Assembly (NCBI GenBank): GCA_016292095.1
Contig: JAEFAB010000011.1
Span: 1 to 41,256 of the forward strand
Origin: Eubacterium sp.
Lineage (GTDB): Bacteria > Bacillota > Clostridia > Lachnospirales > Lachnospiraceae
Direction of reading: 5' to 3'
Length of the DNA stretch: 41,256 nucleotides
Of this stretch, positions 7,693 to 15,337 are shown piece after piece. Position 1 is the stretch's first letter. Every line of letters begins with the position of its first letter. The notes beneath the pieces are model-generated. The model ran no database searches. It saw nothing but the letters and a program-made list of their open reading frames with translations, and was not told where the DNA came from. The translations under genes and the position numbers were made by a program.

Positions 7693-8664
7693 ATGATTAA
7701 TATGCACGTACTGGTTAGCCAGTTGATTGAATTATTTATCATCATTTGCCTGGGGTACTTGATGTTTAAAATCAATATATTAAATGAAGAGGTCAACAAG
7801 AATTTAAATGCACTCATTGTCAAAGTCACCATGCCTTGTATGATCTTGAATGCAGTACTGTCCATGGACTCGGCAAGCCGTCCGGACACTTCTACCGTAG
7901 AGTCTTTGTTTTTGGTGTCCATCGGTTTCTTTATTGTAATGCCGTTGCTTGCCATTGTTTTAGTTAAGATTATGCTGAAGACCTTACATATCGTAAAGGC
8001 TCGTCAGGGTGCCTACATGTTTATGATGATTTTCTCCAATGTTGGATTTATGGGAATTCCCATTCTTCGTGCAGCAACCGGAGATCAGGCTCCGGTAGCG
8101 GTATTCTTTGCGGCAGTCTTCAATATCTTCTTTAATATTTCCGTATTTACTTACGGTGTAGCAATGATTTGCTATGGAGACAGTACCAATACCAAATTTG
8201 AATTCAAAAAACTGTTATCGCCGGGAATTCTCAGTTCTGTTCTGGCGTTGGTATTATACGTGGCAGATTTTCATTTTCCGTCCCAATTGGAATCTGTTGG
8301 TCATGCCATTGGTACCGTTGGAGAATTAACTCCGGCGCTGGCAATGATTTTGGTAGGCTCCACTTTGGCTTCCATGAAGTTACGGGAAGTCTTTAACGAG
8401 TGGCGAATTTATATTTTTGCGATTTTAAAGCAGTTCGTTTTACCGATTGCACTTTATCCGTTGTATCGTCTGCTGATTCAGGACGATTTGTTGTTGAATG
8501 TCATGTTCATTGAATTTTTGATGCCGGTAGCCAATATTGCCCTCATCTTATCTACACAGTACAACCTGGATAAAAAGTTTGCATCCAAAGTCATTTTCAT
8601 TACAACGTCTATGTCACTGCTGACAATTCCTTTGGTTATTTATTTATGTAATATCATTTATTAA
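7693..8664 (+). CDS. AEC family transporter (auxin efflux carrier type)
   Basis: 323 residues with about ten hydrophobic segments and the AEC-family landmarks: an N-terminal half with VKVTMPCMILNAVLS, the segment MIFSNVGFMGIPIL (FxNxGfxGiP), and the C-terminal half with LTPALAMILVGSTLA and MPVANIALILS. Bacterial members export or import organic acids such as malate. The substrate cannot be told here. The start ATG has TTGAGGAGG 7 bases upstream. The gene is convergent with a second AEC transporter, sharing the terminator at 8671. Confidence 0.92.
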   Translation: MINMHVLVSQLIELFIIICLGYLMFKINILNEEVNKNLNALIVKVTMPCMILNAVLSMDSASRPDTSTVESLFLVSIGFFIVMPLLAIVLVKIMLKTLHIVKARQGAYMFMMIFSNVGFMGIPILRAATGDQAPVAVFFAAVFNIFFNISVFTYGVAMICYGDSTNTKFEFKKLLSPGILSSVLALVLYVADFHFPSQLESVGHAIGTVGELTPALAMILVGSTLASMKLREVFNEWRIYIFAILKQFVLPIALYPLYRLLIQDDLLLNVMFIEFLMPVANIALILSTQYNLDKKFASKVIFITTSMSLLTIPLVIYLCNIIY

Positions 8665-8670
8665 ACGAAG

Positions 8671-8703
8671 AAAGCTGACCCTTCAAAGGATCAGCTTTTT
8701 TTA
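8671..8703 (+). terminator. Intrinsic terminator between convergent AEC genes
   Basis: Arms AAGCTGA (672-678 of the 8 kb block) and TCAGCTT (8691-8697) with an imperfect inner stem are followed by an eight-T run on the plus strand. On the minus strand the U-tract is broken by C residues, so it should work mainly for the plus-strand gene. Confidence 0.8.
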
Positions 8704-9651
8704 TTACAGATATCCCATTGATTTCACAATAAAGATAACCGTCGTCAGGGTGAATGCAGAAACCAAAGTTCCAAGCACGACAACGGAACTGGTGAGAGTG
8801 CCCTCGCTCTTCATGCTTTTTGCCATAATGAAGCAACTTGGTGTCGTTGGGGAACAAAGCATAATAATCAGTGCCATCAGTTTTTCTTCCCGGAATCCCA
8901 GGTAAATGGCAAACGGAAGAAAGATTGCCGCAAATCCCACCAGTTTCAAAAAGGTGGCAACCACTGCCGGTTTCACTTTCTTAATCGCCTTATCAAATTC
9001 AAAAGCCCCACCAATGGCAATCAATGCCAGCGGTGTGGAAATTCTTGCAAAGTTGGCAAGGGTATTGTCAATTAACTGTGGAAAATCCACTCTAAAAACA
9101 GACAGCAACACGCCGATAACAATTCCGATAATAATCGGGTTGGTTACAATTCCCTTCAATGTGGTATGAAGTGTTTTCTCCTGAGTCACGTTTTTTTCCG
9201 GACATTCCACAGAAAGAACAACAACGGAATAAATATTGTAAAGAGGTACCGCTCCGATAATCATCAGCGGAATCATTCCGGTATTTCCGTAAATGTTGAC
9301 CACAAAGGCAGCTCCCAGCACCGCGGCACTGCTTCGAAAAGATGCCTGAACGAATTCGCCGATAATACTTTTGTCGCGCATCAGCAGTTTCGCTCCTGCC
9401 CAGCTCCCGAAGAAACTGAGTGTGGTAACAACGGCACAATATAGAATAAACCGCAGATCAAATTCCTGATAAAAGTCCGTCGCCATCAAATCCTGAATCA
9501 ACAACGCCGGCAAGGTAATTCGGAAATTGATTTTGTTGGCGGCTTTAATAAAGTCCTCATTAATCCAGTGGATTCTTTTCAACAGGTATCCGGCAATAAT
9601 CACAATAAAAACCGGCACTGTTGCATTTAAACTGTAAATTAAATTTTCCAT
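8704..9651 (-). CDS. AEC family transporter (second copy)
   Basis: About 315 residues, a family relative of the neighbouring plus-strand transporter with about ten hydrophobic segments. Landmarks are NFRITLPALLIQDL near the N-terminus, ARISTPLALIAIGGAFE in the second half and IMLCSPTTPSCFIMAK near the end. Substrate unknown, presumably an organic acid or peptide-like anion. The ATG at 9651 is preferred over an in-frame TTG at 9657. The ribosome site is weak (GAGA), and the gene starts 15 bases after the endonuclease IV stop, so it is probably translated from that transcript. Confidence 0.9.
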   Translation of the reverse strand: MENLIYSLNATVPVFIVIIAGYLLKRIHWINEDFIKAANKINFRITLPALLIQDLMATDFYQEFDLRFILYCAVVTTLSFFGSWAGAKLLMRDKSIIGEFVQASFRSSAAVLGAAFVVNIYGNTGMIPLMIIGAVPLYNIYSVVVLSVECPEKNVTQEKTLHTTLKGIVTNPIIIGIVIGVLLSVFRVDFPQLIDNTLANFARISTPLALIAIGGAFEFDKAIKKVKPAVVATFLKLVGFAAIFLPFAIYLGFREEKLMALIIMLCSPTTPSCFIMAKSMKSEGTLTSSVVVLGTLVSAFTLTTVIFIVKSMGYL

Positions 9652-9665
9652 AAGCAATCTCGTTT

Positions 9666-10568
9666 CTAGTATTCTGATAATATTTTCTTCTGTAACTCCG
9701 GATCAAAAACACCTTGGCGAATCATTGCAATCTCATGCTTGTACGGTGCATAAGATTTCTTGCTGTTTTCCGGATCTTTTACATAAGGTGTTTCCAAAAT
9801 TTTCGGGACGGTTTCAAAGTCCTTCATAGTAATCAGTTCATACAAAGCATCGAATCCAATGAACCCAAATCCAAAGTTTTCATGACGATCTTTTGCTGCT
9901 CCCATCGGGTTCTTGCTGTCGTTCATATGGAATACGGCAATCTGGTCGGTTCCGATTATTTTATCGAATTCTGTCAGCACGCCACTCAAATCATGAACCA
10001 GATCATATCCCGCATCATTCACATGACAGGTATCGAAGCAGACACGCAATCGATCATTGTGCTCTACTCCGTCATAAATCCGTGCCAGTTCTTCGAAATT
10101 TCTGCCGATTTCCGAGCCTTTTCCTGCCATAGTCTCCAATGCTATACAAACATCGGAATCCTTCGTTAAAACGTTGTTTATGCCTGCTACAATCTGTGCA
10201 ATTCCCGCATCAACTCCTGCTCCCACATGAGAGCCGGGATGGAGAACCATTACCTTACTTCTCATCGCAGCGGAACGTTCCAGTTCCGTTGCCAGAAACT
10301 GTTCTGCCAATTCATAAGTTTCCGGTTTCACCGTATTGGCAAGATTAATAATATACGGCGCATGGATTACAATTTCCGATATTCCGTGTTCATCCATGTA
10401 CGCCCAGGCTTCATCTATTTTTAATTCTGTAACTTCTTTTCTTCGGGTGTTTTGCGGAGCTCCGGTATATGCCATAAAGACATTGGCACCATAAGAGTCT
10501 GCCTCCTTTGCCGAACCCAGCAACATTTCTTTTCCACTCATCCCAACGTGAGAACCAATCTTTAACAT
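9666..10568 (-). CDS. nfo: Endonuclease IV (AP endonuclease)
   Basis: 300 residues, slightly longer than the 280-residue E. coli enzyme. It cleaves the DNA backbone 5' of abasic sites in base excision repair. All nine Zn ligands of the tri-zinc TIM barrel can be placed: H69, H110, E145, D179, H182, H214, D227, H229 and E259, within [47 protein letters not shown] and ILETPY. Start ATG with AAGGAA upstream. It heads a two-gene unit with the AEC transporter, and no functional link between the two is evident. Confidence 0.95.
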   Translation of the reverse strand: MLKIGSHVGMSGKEMLLGSAKEADSYGANVFMAYTGAPQNTRRKEVTELKIDEAWAYMDEHGISEIVIHAPYIINLANTVKPETYELAEQFLATELERSAAMRSKVMVLHPGSHVGAGVDAGIAQIVAGINNVLTKDSDVCIALETMAGKGSEIGRNFEELARIYDGVEHNDRLRVCFDTCHVNDAGYDLVHDLSGVLTEFDKIIGTDQIAVFHMNDSKNPMGAAKDRHENFGFGFIGFDALYELITMKDFETVPKILETPYVKDPENSKKSYAPYKHEIAMIRQGVFDPELQKKILSEY

Positions 10569-10638
10569 ATGCTGTTCCTTCCTTTGTCAATCTTCTTCTT
10601 AGTCTAACACATTTCCTTGGAAAAACAACTCCATCCCC

Positions 10639-10667
10639 TCGACTTTTCCCCCTGCCTTTGTTATATT
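10639..10667 (+). promoter_or_regulatory. Sigma-A promoter of the tandem GNAT gene
   Basis: TCGACT (10639-10644), 17-base spacer, TATATT (10662-10667), 36 bases before the start codon. The -10 is good and the -35 is imperfect. Confidence 0.5.
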
Positions 10668-10703
10668 AATTCTGTTAGAAAGTGCTTAGGGGAGCGTGTA
10701 TTT

Positions 10704-11456
10704 ATGGAGCAGATAAAATACCAGAAAAGTTTTTGTAAGAGCAACAGTCTGATTTCCGTATTGGACGAAATCAACACCCGGTGTAATGAAGAAGATCACC
10801 TGGAACATCATTACTTTATTGATGAAGATTACCACGATTTTTCCGACAAGCCTTGTGCCTATCTGGCAAAGTGCGGCGAGGAAACCGTTGGATTCTTATG
10901 TCCCTACGAAATTGACCGGTACAATATTGAATTTTGTCTTTTTGTACTACCGGAATACCGTCGACAAAAGATCGGCAGTCAGCTGTTTTTCCATTTGGTA
11001 ATGGATTATCAGGAACGTTCCTTTTCCACATCTCTTCTTCCAGGCAATCAAATCGGAAAAGATTTTTTGGAAAACATCGGCTTTACCTACGGATGCTGTG
11101 AATGCAGCATGGCATTGCTGAAAAACAGCTTCAAACCGGTGACTCCGAAAATGGAATTGGATGTTCACAAAGAGGAGGACGAAATCTACGTTACCGGTTT
11201 AATCGGCGATATAGAAATCGGCTCTTTTGCCTTCACCGTTTCCAACACAACGGCATGTATTCACGACGTGGAAGTCAAAGAAGACTTACGTCGCAAGGGC
11301 TACGGATATCAAATGGTTGCTTCCGCCCTGCAGGATATTTTTGAAAAGTATGACACAGTCATCTTGCACGTCACCAAAGAGAATGTCCCTGCCTATCACT
11401 TATACAAAAAATTAAACTTCCGTGTTTTGGAAGAATTAGATTATTACGAACTGTAA
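10704..11456 (+). CDS. Tandem GNAT-domain N-acetyltransferase
   Basis: 250 residues. Residues about 1-140 hold one GNAT fold with acetyl-CoA loop LPEYRRQKIGSQLF, and residues about 145-250 hold a second with VKEDLRRKGYGYQM followed by NVPAYHLYKKLNF. The R/Q-x-x-G-x-G/A signature is intact in the second copy and weaker in the first (RRQKIGS). Double GNAT proteins act on small amines or peptides, but the substrate cannot be assigned. The ATG at 10704 has GGGGAG upstream. A longer in-frame version starting at 10617 would overlap the promoter, so it is not used. Confidence 0.88.
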   Translation: MEQIKYQKSFCKSNSLISVLDEINTRCNEEDHLEHHYFIDEDYHDFSDKPCAYLAKCGEETVGFLCPYEIDRYNIEFCLFVLPEYRRQKIGSQLFFHLVMDYQERSFSTSLLPGNQIGKDFLENIGFTYGCCECSMALLKNSFKPVTPKMELDVHKEEDEIYVTGLIGDIEIGSFAFTVSNTTACIHDVEVKEDLRRKGYGYQMVASALQDIFEKYDTVILHVTKENVPAYHLYKKLNFRVLEELDYYEL

Positions 11457-11461
11457 AACGA

Positions 11462-11496
11462 AAGCTGCCTTGGCAATCGCCAAAGCAGCTTTTATT
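11462..11496. terminator. Bidirectional intrinsic terminator
   Basis: A 13-bp stem (11462-11474 with 11479-11491, one mismatch) has a four-base loop and lies between the convergent GNAT and lepB genes. The plus strand ends in TTTTATTATTG and the minus strand in CTTTCGTTTT. Confidence 0.8.
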
Positions 11497-11501
11497 ATTG
11501 T

Positions 11502-12311
11502 TTATTCATAAGATGGTTTTCCATAGAATCCTCTCCATGGTAAGTATCCTACAAATGCTCTTGCAAGCACATCCTCTTCACTGACATAATTGGTTCCCGG
11601 CCAATAACGGCAATCCCAGGAATCATTTCGATTGTCTCCCATAAGGAAGTAACAATCATTCTTTACAGTGTAGGTTCCGTCTTTCAAATCAGCGGTTCCC
11701 TCCGAAACATCTTTCAGATAAGAATTCTTTAAGACAATTTCATGTCCGTTTAAAAGTTTCACACCGTCTTTTACTACAATGCTGTCTCCTTTTTTCGGAA
11801 CATAGAATGTAATCGAACCATTGTTATAATCAATACCTGTATCATAACCGGCATTTTTAATCCATTCTTCTTTTAAATAGTTTTCCTTCAGCGGTTTTTT
11901 GGAATCATTGATGTAAACCTTTGCCTCACGGATTTCAACCTTTTCTCCCGGCAAACCAATGGTACGTTTTACGTAAAGTTTGCTGTCTTCATCTGTTTGA
12001 CCTTCTACATATTCCGGATTGTTAAAAATAACGATATCCCCTCTCTTTGGAGATGAGAACCAGTAAGAGCCTCTGAAACCAATCATACGGTCTCCCGGAA
12101 TAATTGTATTTTCCATAGAACCGGAAGGTACATTTGCATTAATAATTACAAAGTTATTGATTACTACAGCAACGACAATTGCAAAAATAATAATGCGAAT
12201 CCAGCTAAAGATTTCTTTTGCTACGCTGTTTTTCTTTCCCTGTGTTGTTCCAACCGTCTGAACAGCATCTACGTTATCTAAATTATCTAAATCATTAAAA
12301 TTATTTTCCAT
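11502..12311 (-). CDS. lepB: Type I signal peptidase
   Basis: 269 residues. It removes signal peptides from exported proteins, of which this window encodes at least five. A cytoplasmic Asn/Asp-rich N-terminus is followed by one membrane anchor (about 38-56). The catalytic serine is S65 in VPSGSMENTI and the general base K115 in YVKRTIGLPGE. The C-terminal box GDNRNDSWDCRYWP is intact. An insert between boxes (around residues 125-200) makes it longer than the 180-residue Bacillus enzymes. A near-consensus promoter lies at 12346-12374 and the shared terminator at 11462. Confidence 0.95.
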   Translation of the reverse strand: MENNFNDLDNLDNVDAVQTVGTTQGKKNSVAKEIFSWIRIIIFAIVVAVVINNFVIINANVPSGSMENTIIPGDRMIGFRGSYWFSSPKRGDIVIFNNPEYVEGQTDEDSKLYVKRTIGLPGEKVEIREAKVYINDSKKPLKENYLKEEWIKNAGYDTGIDYNNGSITFYVPKKGDSIVVKDGVKLLNGHEIVLKNSYLKDVSEGTADLKDGTYTVKNDCYFLMGDNRNDSWDCRYWPGTNYVSEEDVLARAFVGYLPWRGFYGKPSYE

Positions 12312-12345
12312 TTTTCATCTTCCATCCTTTCGACAAACCTATTCT

Positions 12346-12374
12346 AGTATAAACGTTCGCGACTTGTTATGCAA
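12346..12374 (-). promoter_or_regulatory. Sigma-A promoter of lepB
   Basis: On the minus strand TTGCAT (12374-12369), 17-base spacer, TATACT (12351-12346), about 35 bases ahead of the lepB start. Confidence 0.65.
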
Positions 12375-12399
12375 TAAATCTTTGAACCTTTTTACGAAA

Positions 12400-12603
12400 C
12401 TAAACAATTGGAACAGAGAACAACGTTCCGCTAGCAAAAAGGACTCCTAAAAGCGCAACAGCCGTTTTAAAAAAATAATACAACAAATGTTCATGCTGTT
12501 GTTCTTCATTATCATTGCAATTTAAAAGCATCAGTTTCGCCATCATCTCGTTGGAGATATTGACTTCGTCAAAGGTTTTCTGATAAATATTCTTACAACT
12601 CAT
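12400..12603 (-). CDS. Small single-pass membrane protein paired with an ECF sigma factor (possible minimal anti-sigma factor)
   Basis: 67 residues: about 45 soluble, then one hydrophobic segment (AVALLGVLFASGTLF) and a tail of only a few residues. The ATG follows GGAGGTAGAGT and overlaps the end of the sigma gene by 11 bases, so the two are translationally coupled. This is the position and topology of anti-sigma factors of the DUF4179-like type, but the extracellular sensor domain is absent. It could be a genuine minimal anti-sigma or a truncated remnant. No zinc-binding ZAS motif is visible. Confidence 0.65.
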   Translation of the reverse strand: MSCKNIYQKTFDEVNISNEMMAKLMLLNCNDNEEQQHEHLLYYFFKTAVALLGVLFASGTLFSVPIV

Positions 12604-13081
12604 ACTCTACCTCCATTAATCTTGTTTCCAGTTTTTTTCTTGCCCGCATCAACTGCGTCTGCACCGTAGTCTCCCGAAGATCCAGTATTTCCGCTATTTC
12701 CCTGACGGAGTACTCTTCATAGTAATACAGATGAATTACAATCCGGTACTTCTGTGGGAGTTTCATGACCTGCTCGTATAATTCGCTTTCTTCATAAGTG
12801 GAAAATTCCTGCACTTCCCCGTTTCTGTATTCATCCATTCCGGTGATTTTTTTCTTCCAGAAGGATGCACAGTAATCTTTACAACTGTTTACCGTGACCC
12901 GGATGAGCCACCGCTTCAAATGTTCATCGCTATGAAAGGACTGTTTCTCCTGAAGAAGTTTCATAAAAACATTCTGGAGAATATCTTCTGCATCATAGCG
13001 GTTTTTACAGTAACTCATGGCAATTTTATAGAGATTGTTGGAGTATTGCTCCACAGCTTTTACATAATCAACTCTGTCCAT
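12593..13081 (-). CDS. ECF-type RNA polymerase sigma factor
   Basis: About 162 residues. Sigma region 2 (LYKIAMSYCKNRYDAEDILQ, then WLIRVTVNSCKDY) and region 4 (LPQKYRIVIHLYYYEEYS, then VREIAEILDLRETTVQTQLM helix-turn-helix) are both clear. The ATG at 13081 is preferred. An upstream in-frame ATG at 13117 lies directly after a TATAAT-like element (13128-13123) with no ribosome site, so it would give an almost leaderless message. Coupled to a 67-residue membrane protein. Target promoters unknown. Confidence 0.9.
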   Translation of the reverse strand: MDRVDYVKAVEQYSNNLYKIAMSYCKNRYDAEDILQNVFMKLLQEKQSFHSDEHLKRWLIRVTVNSCKDYCASFWKKKITGMDEYRNGEVQEFSTYEESELYEQVMKLPQKYRIVIHLYYYEEYSVREIAEILDLRETTVQTQLMRARKKLETRLMEVEYEL

Positions 13082-13197
13082 GTCTTCTTTTCTGTCCCTC
13101 TTTCGTTTTTCATTCATAATGCATTATACAATAAATACGATTGGGAAAGGCAAAATATCACAGAATTTTCAAATTTTTTCAAAAATCTTTTAATTAT

Positions 13198-13313
13198 TGC
13201 GGTGACATACACCTTATTTCCGCTTTTCCTTCTTTTAGGTGTATTTTCCCCTCCGGTTGCTGCGATGACATGCACCTAATTCAACCATTTCCTTCTTTTA
13301 GGTGTAAATCCCC
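13198..13313. repeat. Two-copy 63-bp tandem repeat (family C)
   Basis: Copies start at 13198 and 13261. Both share TGCGxTGACAT, an ACACCT-type arm, an identical TTTCCTTCTTTTAGGTGTA block and a CCCC tail. Each forms a 36-base inverted repeat: TACACCT (13208-13214) with AGGTGTA (13237-13243), and TGCACCT (13271-13277) with AGGTGTA (13300-13306). The period matches families A and B although the sequence does not. Confidence 0.8.
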
Positions 13314-13322
13314 CAAAACAAA

Positions 13323-13349
13323 GGGGCTGTAAAAATAGTCTCTAAATAG
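13323..13349. repeat. Orphan insertion-sequence end
   Basis: GGGGCTGTAAAAATAG followed by TCTCTAAATA is a diverged copy of the left end of the IS remnant at 13746 (GGGGCTGTAAAAAAAC, CTCCCTAAATA). A second GGGGCTGT follows at about 13350. These put an IS-like end on each side of the family B array. Confidence 0.6.
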
Positions 13350-13423
13350 GGGGCTGTCAGAACCACATAGAATGCGATATGCGATATATATGGTTTGCTT
13401 TAGGGTGGATTTCATGAATTTGA

Positions 13424-13712
13424 ACCACATAGAATGAATTAATGCGATTTATATGGTTCAGTCCAGCACATATTCGAGAAATTGATACCATACAGAATGA
13501 ATTAATGCGATTTATGTGGTTCAGTCCAGCACATATTCGAGAAATCGATACCACACAGAATGAAAAATGCGATTTATGTGGTTCAATCCAGCACATATTC
13601 GAGAAATCGATACCATACAGAATGAATTAATGCGATTTATGTGGTTCAGTCCAACACATATTCGAGAAATCGATACCACACAGAATGAAAAAATGCGATT
13701 TATATGGTTCAC
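13424..13712. repeat. 62-63 bp tandem repeat array (family B)
   Basis: Units begin at 13424, 13487, 13550, 13612 and 13675 (spacings 63, 63, 62, 63), with the last unit partial. Each unit starts with ACCACA or ACCATA and reaches TGTGGTTC or TATGGTTC about 33 bases later, an imperfect hairpin. The roughly 26-base linker contains CATATTCGAGAAATCGATA. A diverged unit precedes at about 13360-13395. The arm GAACCACATAGA equals that of terminators at 301 and 3398. Confidence 0.92.
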
Positions 13713-13745
13713 TTCACGGATTATAAAAAGTTCTCACAACAAAAA

Positions 13746-14100
13746 GGGGCTGTAAAAAAACTCCCTAAATAACACACCTGCATTGGCCACTGCCAATACT
13801 AGGTGTGTTTCTTTCTTAAACATCGTAGACTTCATATACTTTTCCATACCATGCTCTTCACAATAAATCTTTGAGAATATCCTGTACATCAGCTGCATCG
13901 TTTGGTTGATAATGCTCAAGTAAGCTGTTGATGAACGCTTTGCGTTCTGGCGAAAGTTTTCTTTATCTTGCCATAAAAAAATCCTCCTGAATTAATATTT
14001 ATTTTAACATTAATCCAAGAGGACTCATAATATCCTTATTTAGTTTACACAAAATTTTTTTCAGTCTCTTTTTCTGTTAGGGGAGTTTTTTTACAACCCC
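13746..14100 (-). mobile_element. IS256-like element, internally deleted (MITE-like remnant)
   Basis: Terminal inverted repeats match at 19 of 20 positions: GGGGCTGTAAAAAAACTCCC at 13746-13765 and the complement of GGGGTTGTAAAAAAACTCCC at 14081-14100. On the minus strand AGGAGG precedes an ATG at about 13973, and the frame reads MAR, stop, RKLSPERKAFINSLLEHY, then DAADVQDILKDLL, stop, which resembles the N-terminus of IS256/Mutator-type transposases. The central catalytic domain is missing. No clear target-site duplication is seen in the flanks. Confidence 0.75.
13780..13975 (-). pseudogene. Transposase fragment of an IS256-like element
   Basis: It begins with a good ribosome site and ATG, but an in-frame TAA is the fourth codon and a TGA ends the conserved N-terminal segment after about 38 codons. 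A second frame continues to the left end of the element (KKETHLVLAVANAGVLF). The DDE catalytic residues are absent, so it cannot move itself, though its ends could be acted on by an intact relative elsewhere. Confidence 0.65.
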
Positions 14101-14115
14101 TTTTCCATCAGAAAA

Positions 14116-15300
14116 CTATTTTACATCTACCACAAAATCATGCTCTGATATTTTTTTCGCCTGTTCTTCTGTTTTTGCTTTGATTAGTTCAAACATTTGA
14201 TCTTCATTCTCCGTTACATAAATGTGCAATCTGGAGATTTTCTTTCCATTCACGGAAAAGAAATCTTTCTGAAGTGTTTCATCGGTATCTCCCACTTCCT
14301 GGAACTGAATCTTTTCTCCATCCTGATTAAATATTGCCATTTCATAATATTGATATTCCCTTGCTTTTCTCACTTCATCACAAAGACTAGCTTTTTCCGA
14401 ATCGCTGTAGGTTTTTCCTTCTTTCCCGAATCCTTCTGCTATGATTTCATCATCTGTCATATTGGCATATGGCATGGTATATGGAACATCACTCAGGACA
14501 CATACCTGATAAGGGGAAACAAACACTTTTTTCACTGCAAATTTCTGGTCAATTTTCTCATCAACCACAATCTCTTTCCCCGCATCTTCATCCACCGTAA
14601 ATGGGATTTCAAGTTCCCATGTTCCATCAACCATTTTCAGTTCTTGATTCTGTTCTAAGCCAATTCCTTTGATTCGAAGATTAACTGTTCCACCCTGATT
14701 CGAAATTTCTTCTCGATCAAATTTAACAATTCCTATAAAAGCATGATTGCCATCGTTTTCTCCAGACAGTAAAAGATCAAAGTCTTGTTCTTTTTCACTT
14801 AATGGTTCATCAAATTTCCAGGATGTCATAAGCTGTACCACTTGGGCATTGTCTTCTGATAATTTTGGAATTTTACTAAAATCATATCCCTCTGACTCTG
14901 CTTTTAAGGAAACATACACTGATAACCCATCACTATATACTTCTGAAGCGGTAAGTTTGATATTCTGATCTTCTGCTACAAGCTTTTCATCCGTCTGATC
15001 CTTCTCTGACAGTGTCTGTTTATTCGCATACTCTCCCGGATAAACTGCTTTTTGTTCCACTCTCTCAAAGATATGTCCAATCACAGGAATTTTCGATGCC
15101 ACCGCTGGGTTCGCTACTCCAAACACGCCACCAGATACAACAACTGCCAACGCTGCTGCTGCTACCTTAACACCGGTTCCCCAATGCTGCTTTTTCTTAT
15201 TATCTACCATATTTAATGTCTCCTCAAATTTCTTATCTACCAGATCCGGTATAACCAAATCTTCATTTAATCCTTCTACAAAGTCTTCAAATCTCTTCAT
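14116..15300 (-). CDS. DUF4179-type membrane protein, putative anti-sigma factor
   Basis: About 394 residues. A 55-residue cytoplasmic N-terminus (MKRFEDFVEGLNEDLVIPD) is followed by one membrane segment (VKVAAAALAVVVSGGVFGVA) and a large extracellular domain with IKLTASEVYSDGLSVYVSL, typical of DUF4179 proteins encoded after ECF sigma factors. The ATG at 15300 follows AAAGGAAACGAT. An upstream ATG at 15324 has no site. It lies 38 bases after the sigma gene stop. It presumably holds the sigma factor at the membrane until an external signal arrives. The signal is unknown. Confidence 0.87.
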   Translation of the reverse strand: MKRFEDFVEGLNEDLVIPDLVDKKFEETLNMVDNKKKQHWGTGVKVAAAALAVVVSGGVFGVANPAVASKIPVIGHIFERVEQKAVYPGEYANKQTLSEKDQTDEKLVAEDQNIKLTASEVYSDGLSVYVSLKAESEGYDFSKIPKLSEDNAQVVQLMTSWKFDEPLSEKEQDFDLLLSGENDGNHAFIGIVKFDREEISNQGGTVNLRIKGIGLEQNQELKMVDGTWELEIPFTVDEDAGKEIVVDEKIDQKFAVKKVFVSPYQVCVLSDVPYTMPYANMTDDEIIAEGFGKEGKTYSDSEKASLCDEVRKAREYQYYEMAIFNQDGEKIQFQEVGDTDETLQKDFFSVNGKKISRLHIYVTENEDQMFELIKAKTEEQAKKISEHDFVVDVK

Positions 15301-15337
15301 ATCGTTTCCTTTCTTAATATCCATAACTTTTTTGTCA

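Larger units (their letters stand above)
13118..14115. other. One-kilobase non-coding island between two ECF sigma operons
   Basis: Left to right it holds a TATAAT-like -10 for the left ECF gene (13123-13128), two 63-bp family C repeats, an insertion-sequence end copy, a 62-63 bp family B array and a 355-bp IS256-like remnant ending beside the DUF4179 gene stop. Open frames inside the arrays run on both strands only because a 63-bp unit is divisible by three. None has a convincing start, so none is called. Confidence 0.85.

Noticed and set aside
12352-12374. SOS (LexA) box near lepB because of the CGAACGTTT sequence
   Set aside because: It does not fit the Gram-positive CGAACRNRYGTTYC consensus. 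The bases are explained as promoter spacer.
13082-13117. Longer start for the left ECF sigma factor at 13117
   Set aside because: It would begin 6 bases after a TATAAT-like -10 with no ribosome site. The ATG at 13081 fits the family length.
13357-13755. Overlapping open frames on both strands in the family B array, encoding a 21-residue repeat
   Set aside because: They exist because most units are 63 bp, a multiple of three. They lack ribosome sites and occur on both strands at once.
13746-14100. Functional transposase gene
   Set aside because: Stop codons at codon 4 and after about 38 codons, and no catalytic domain within the 355-bp element.
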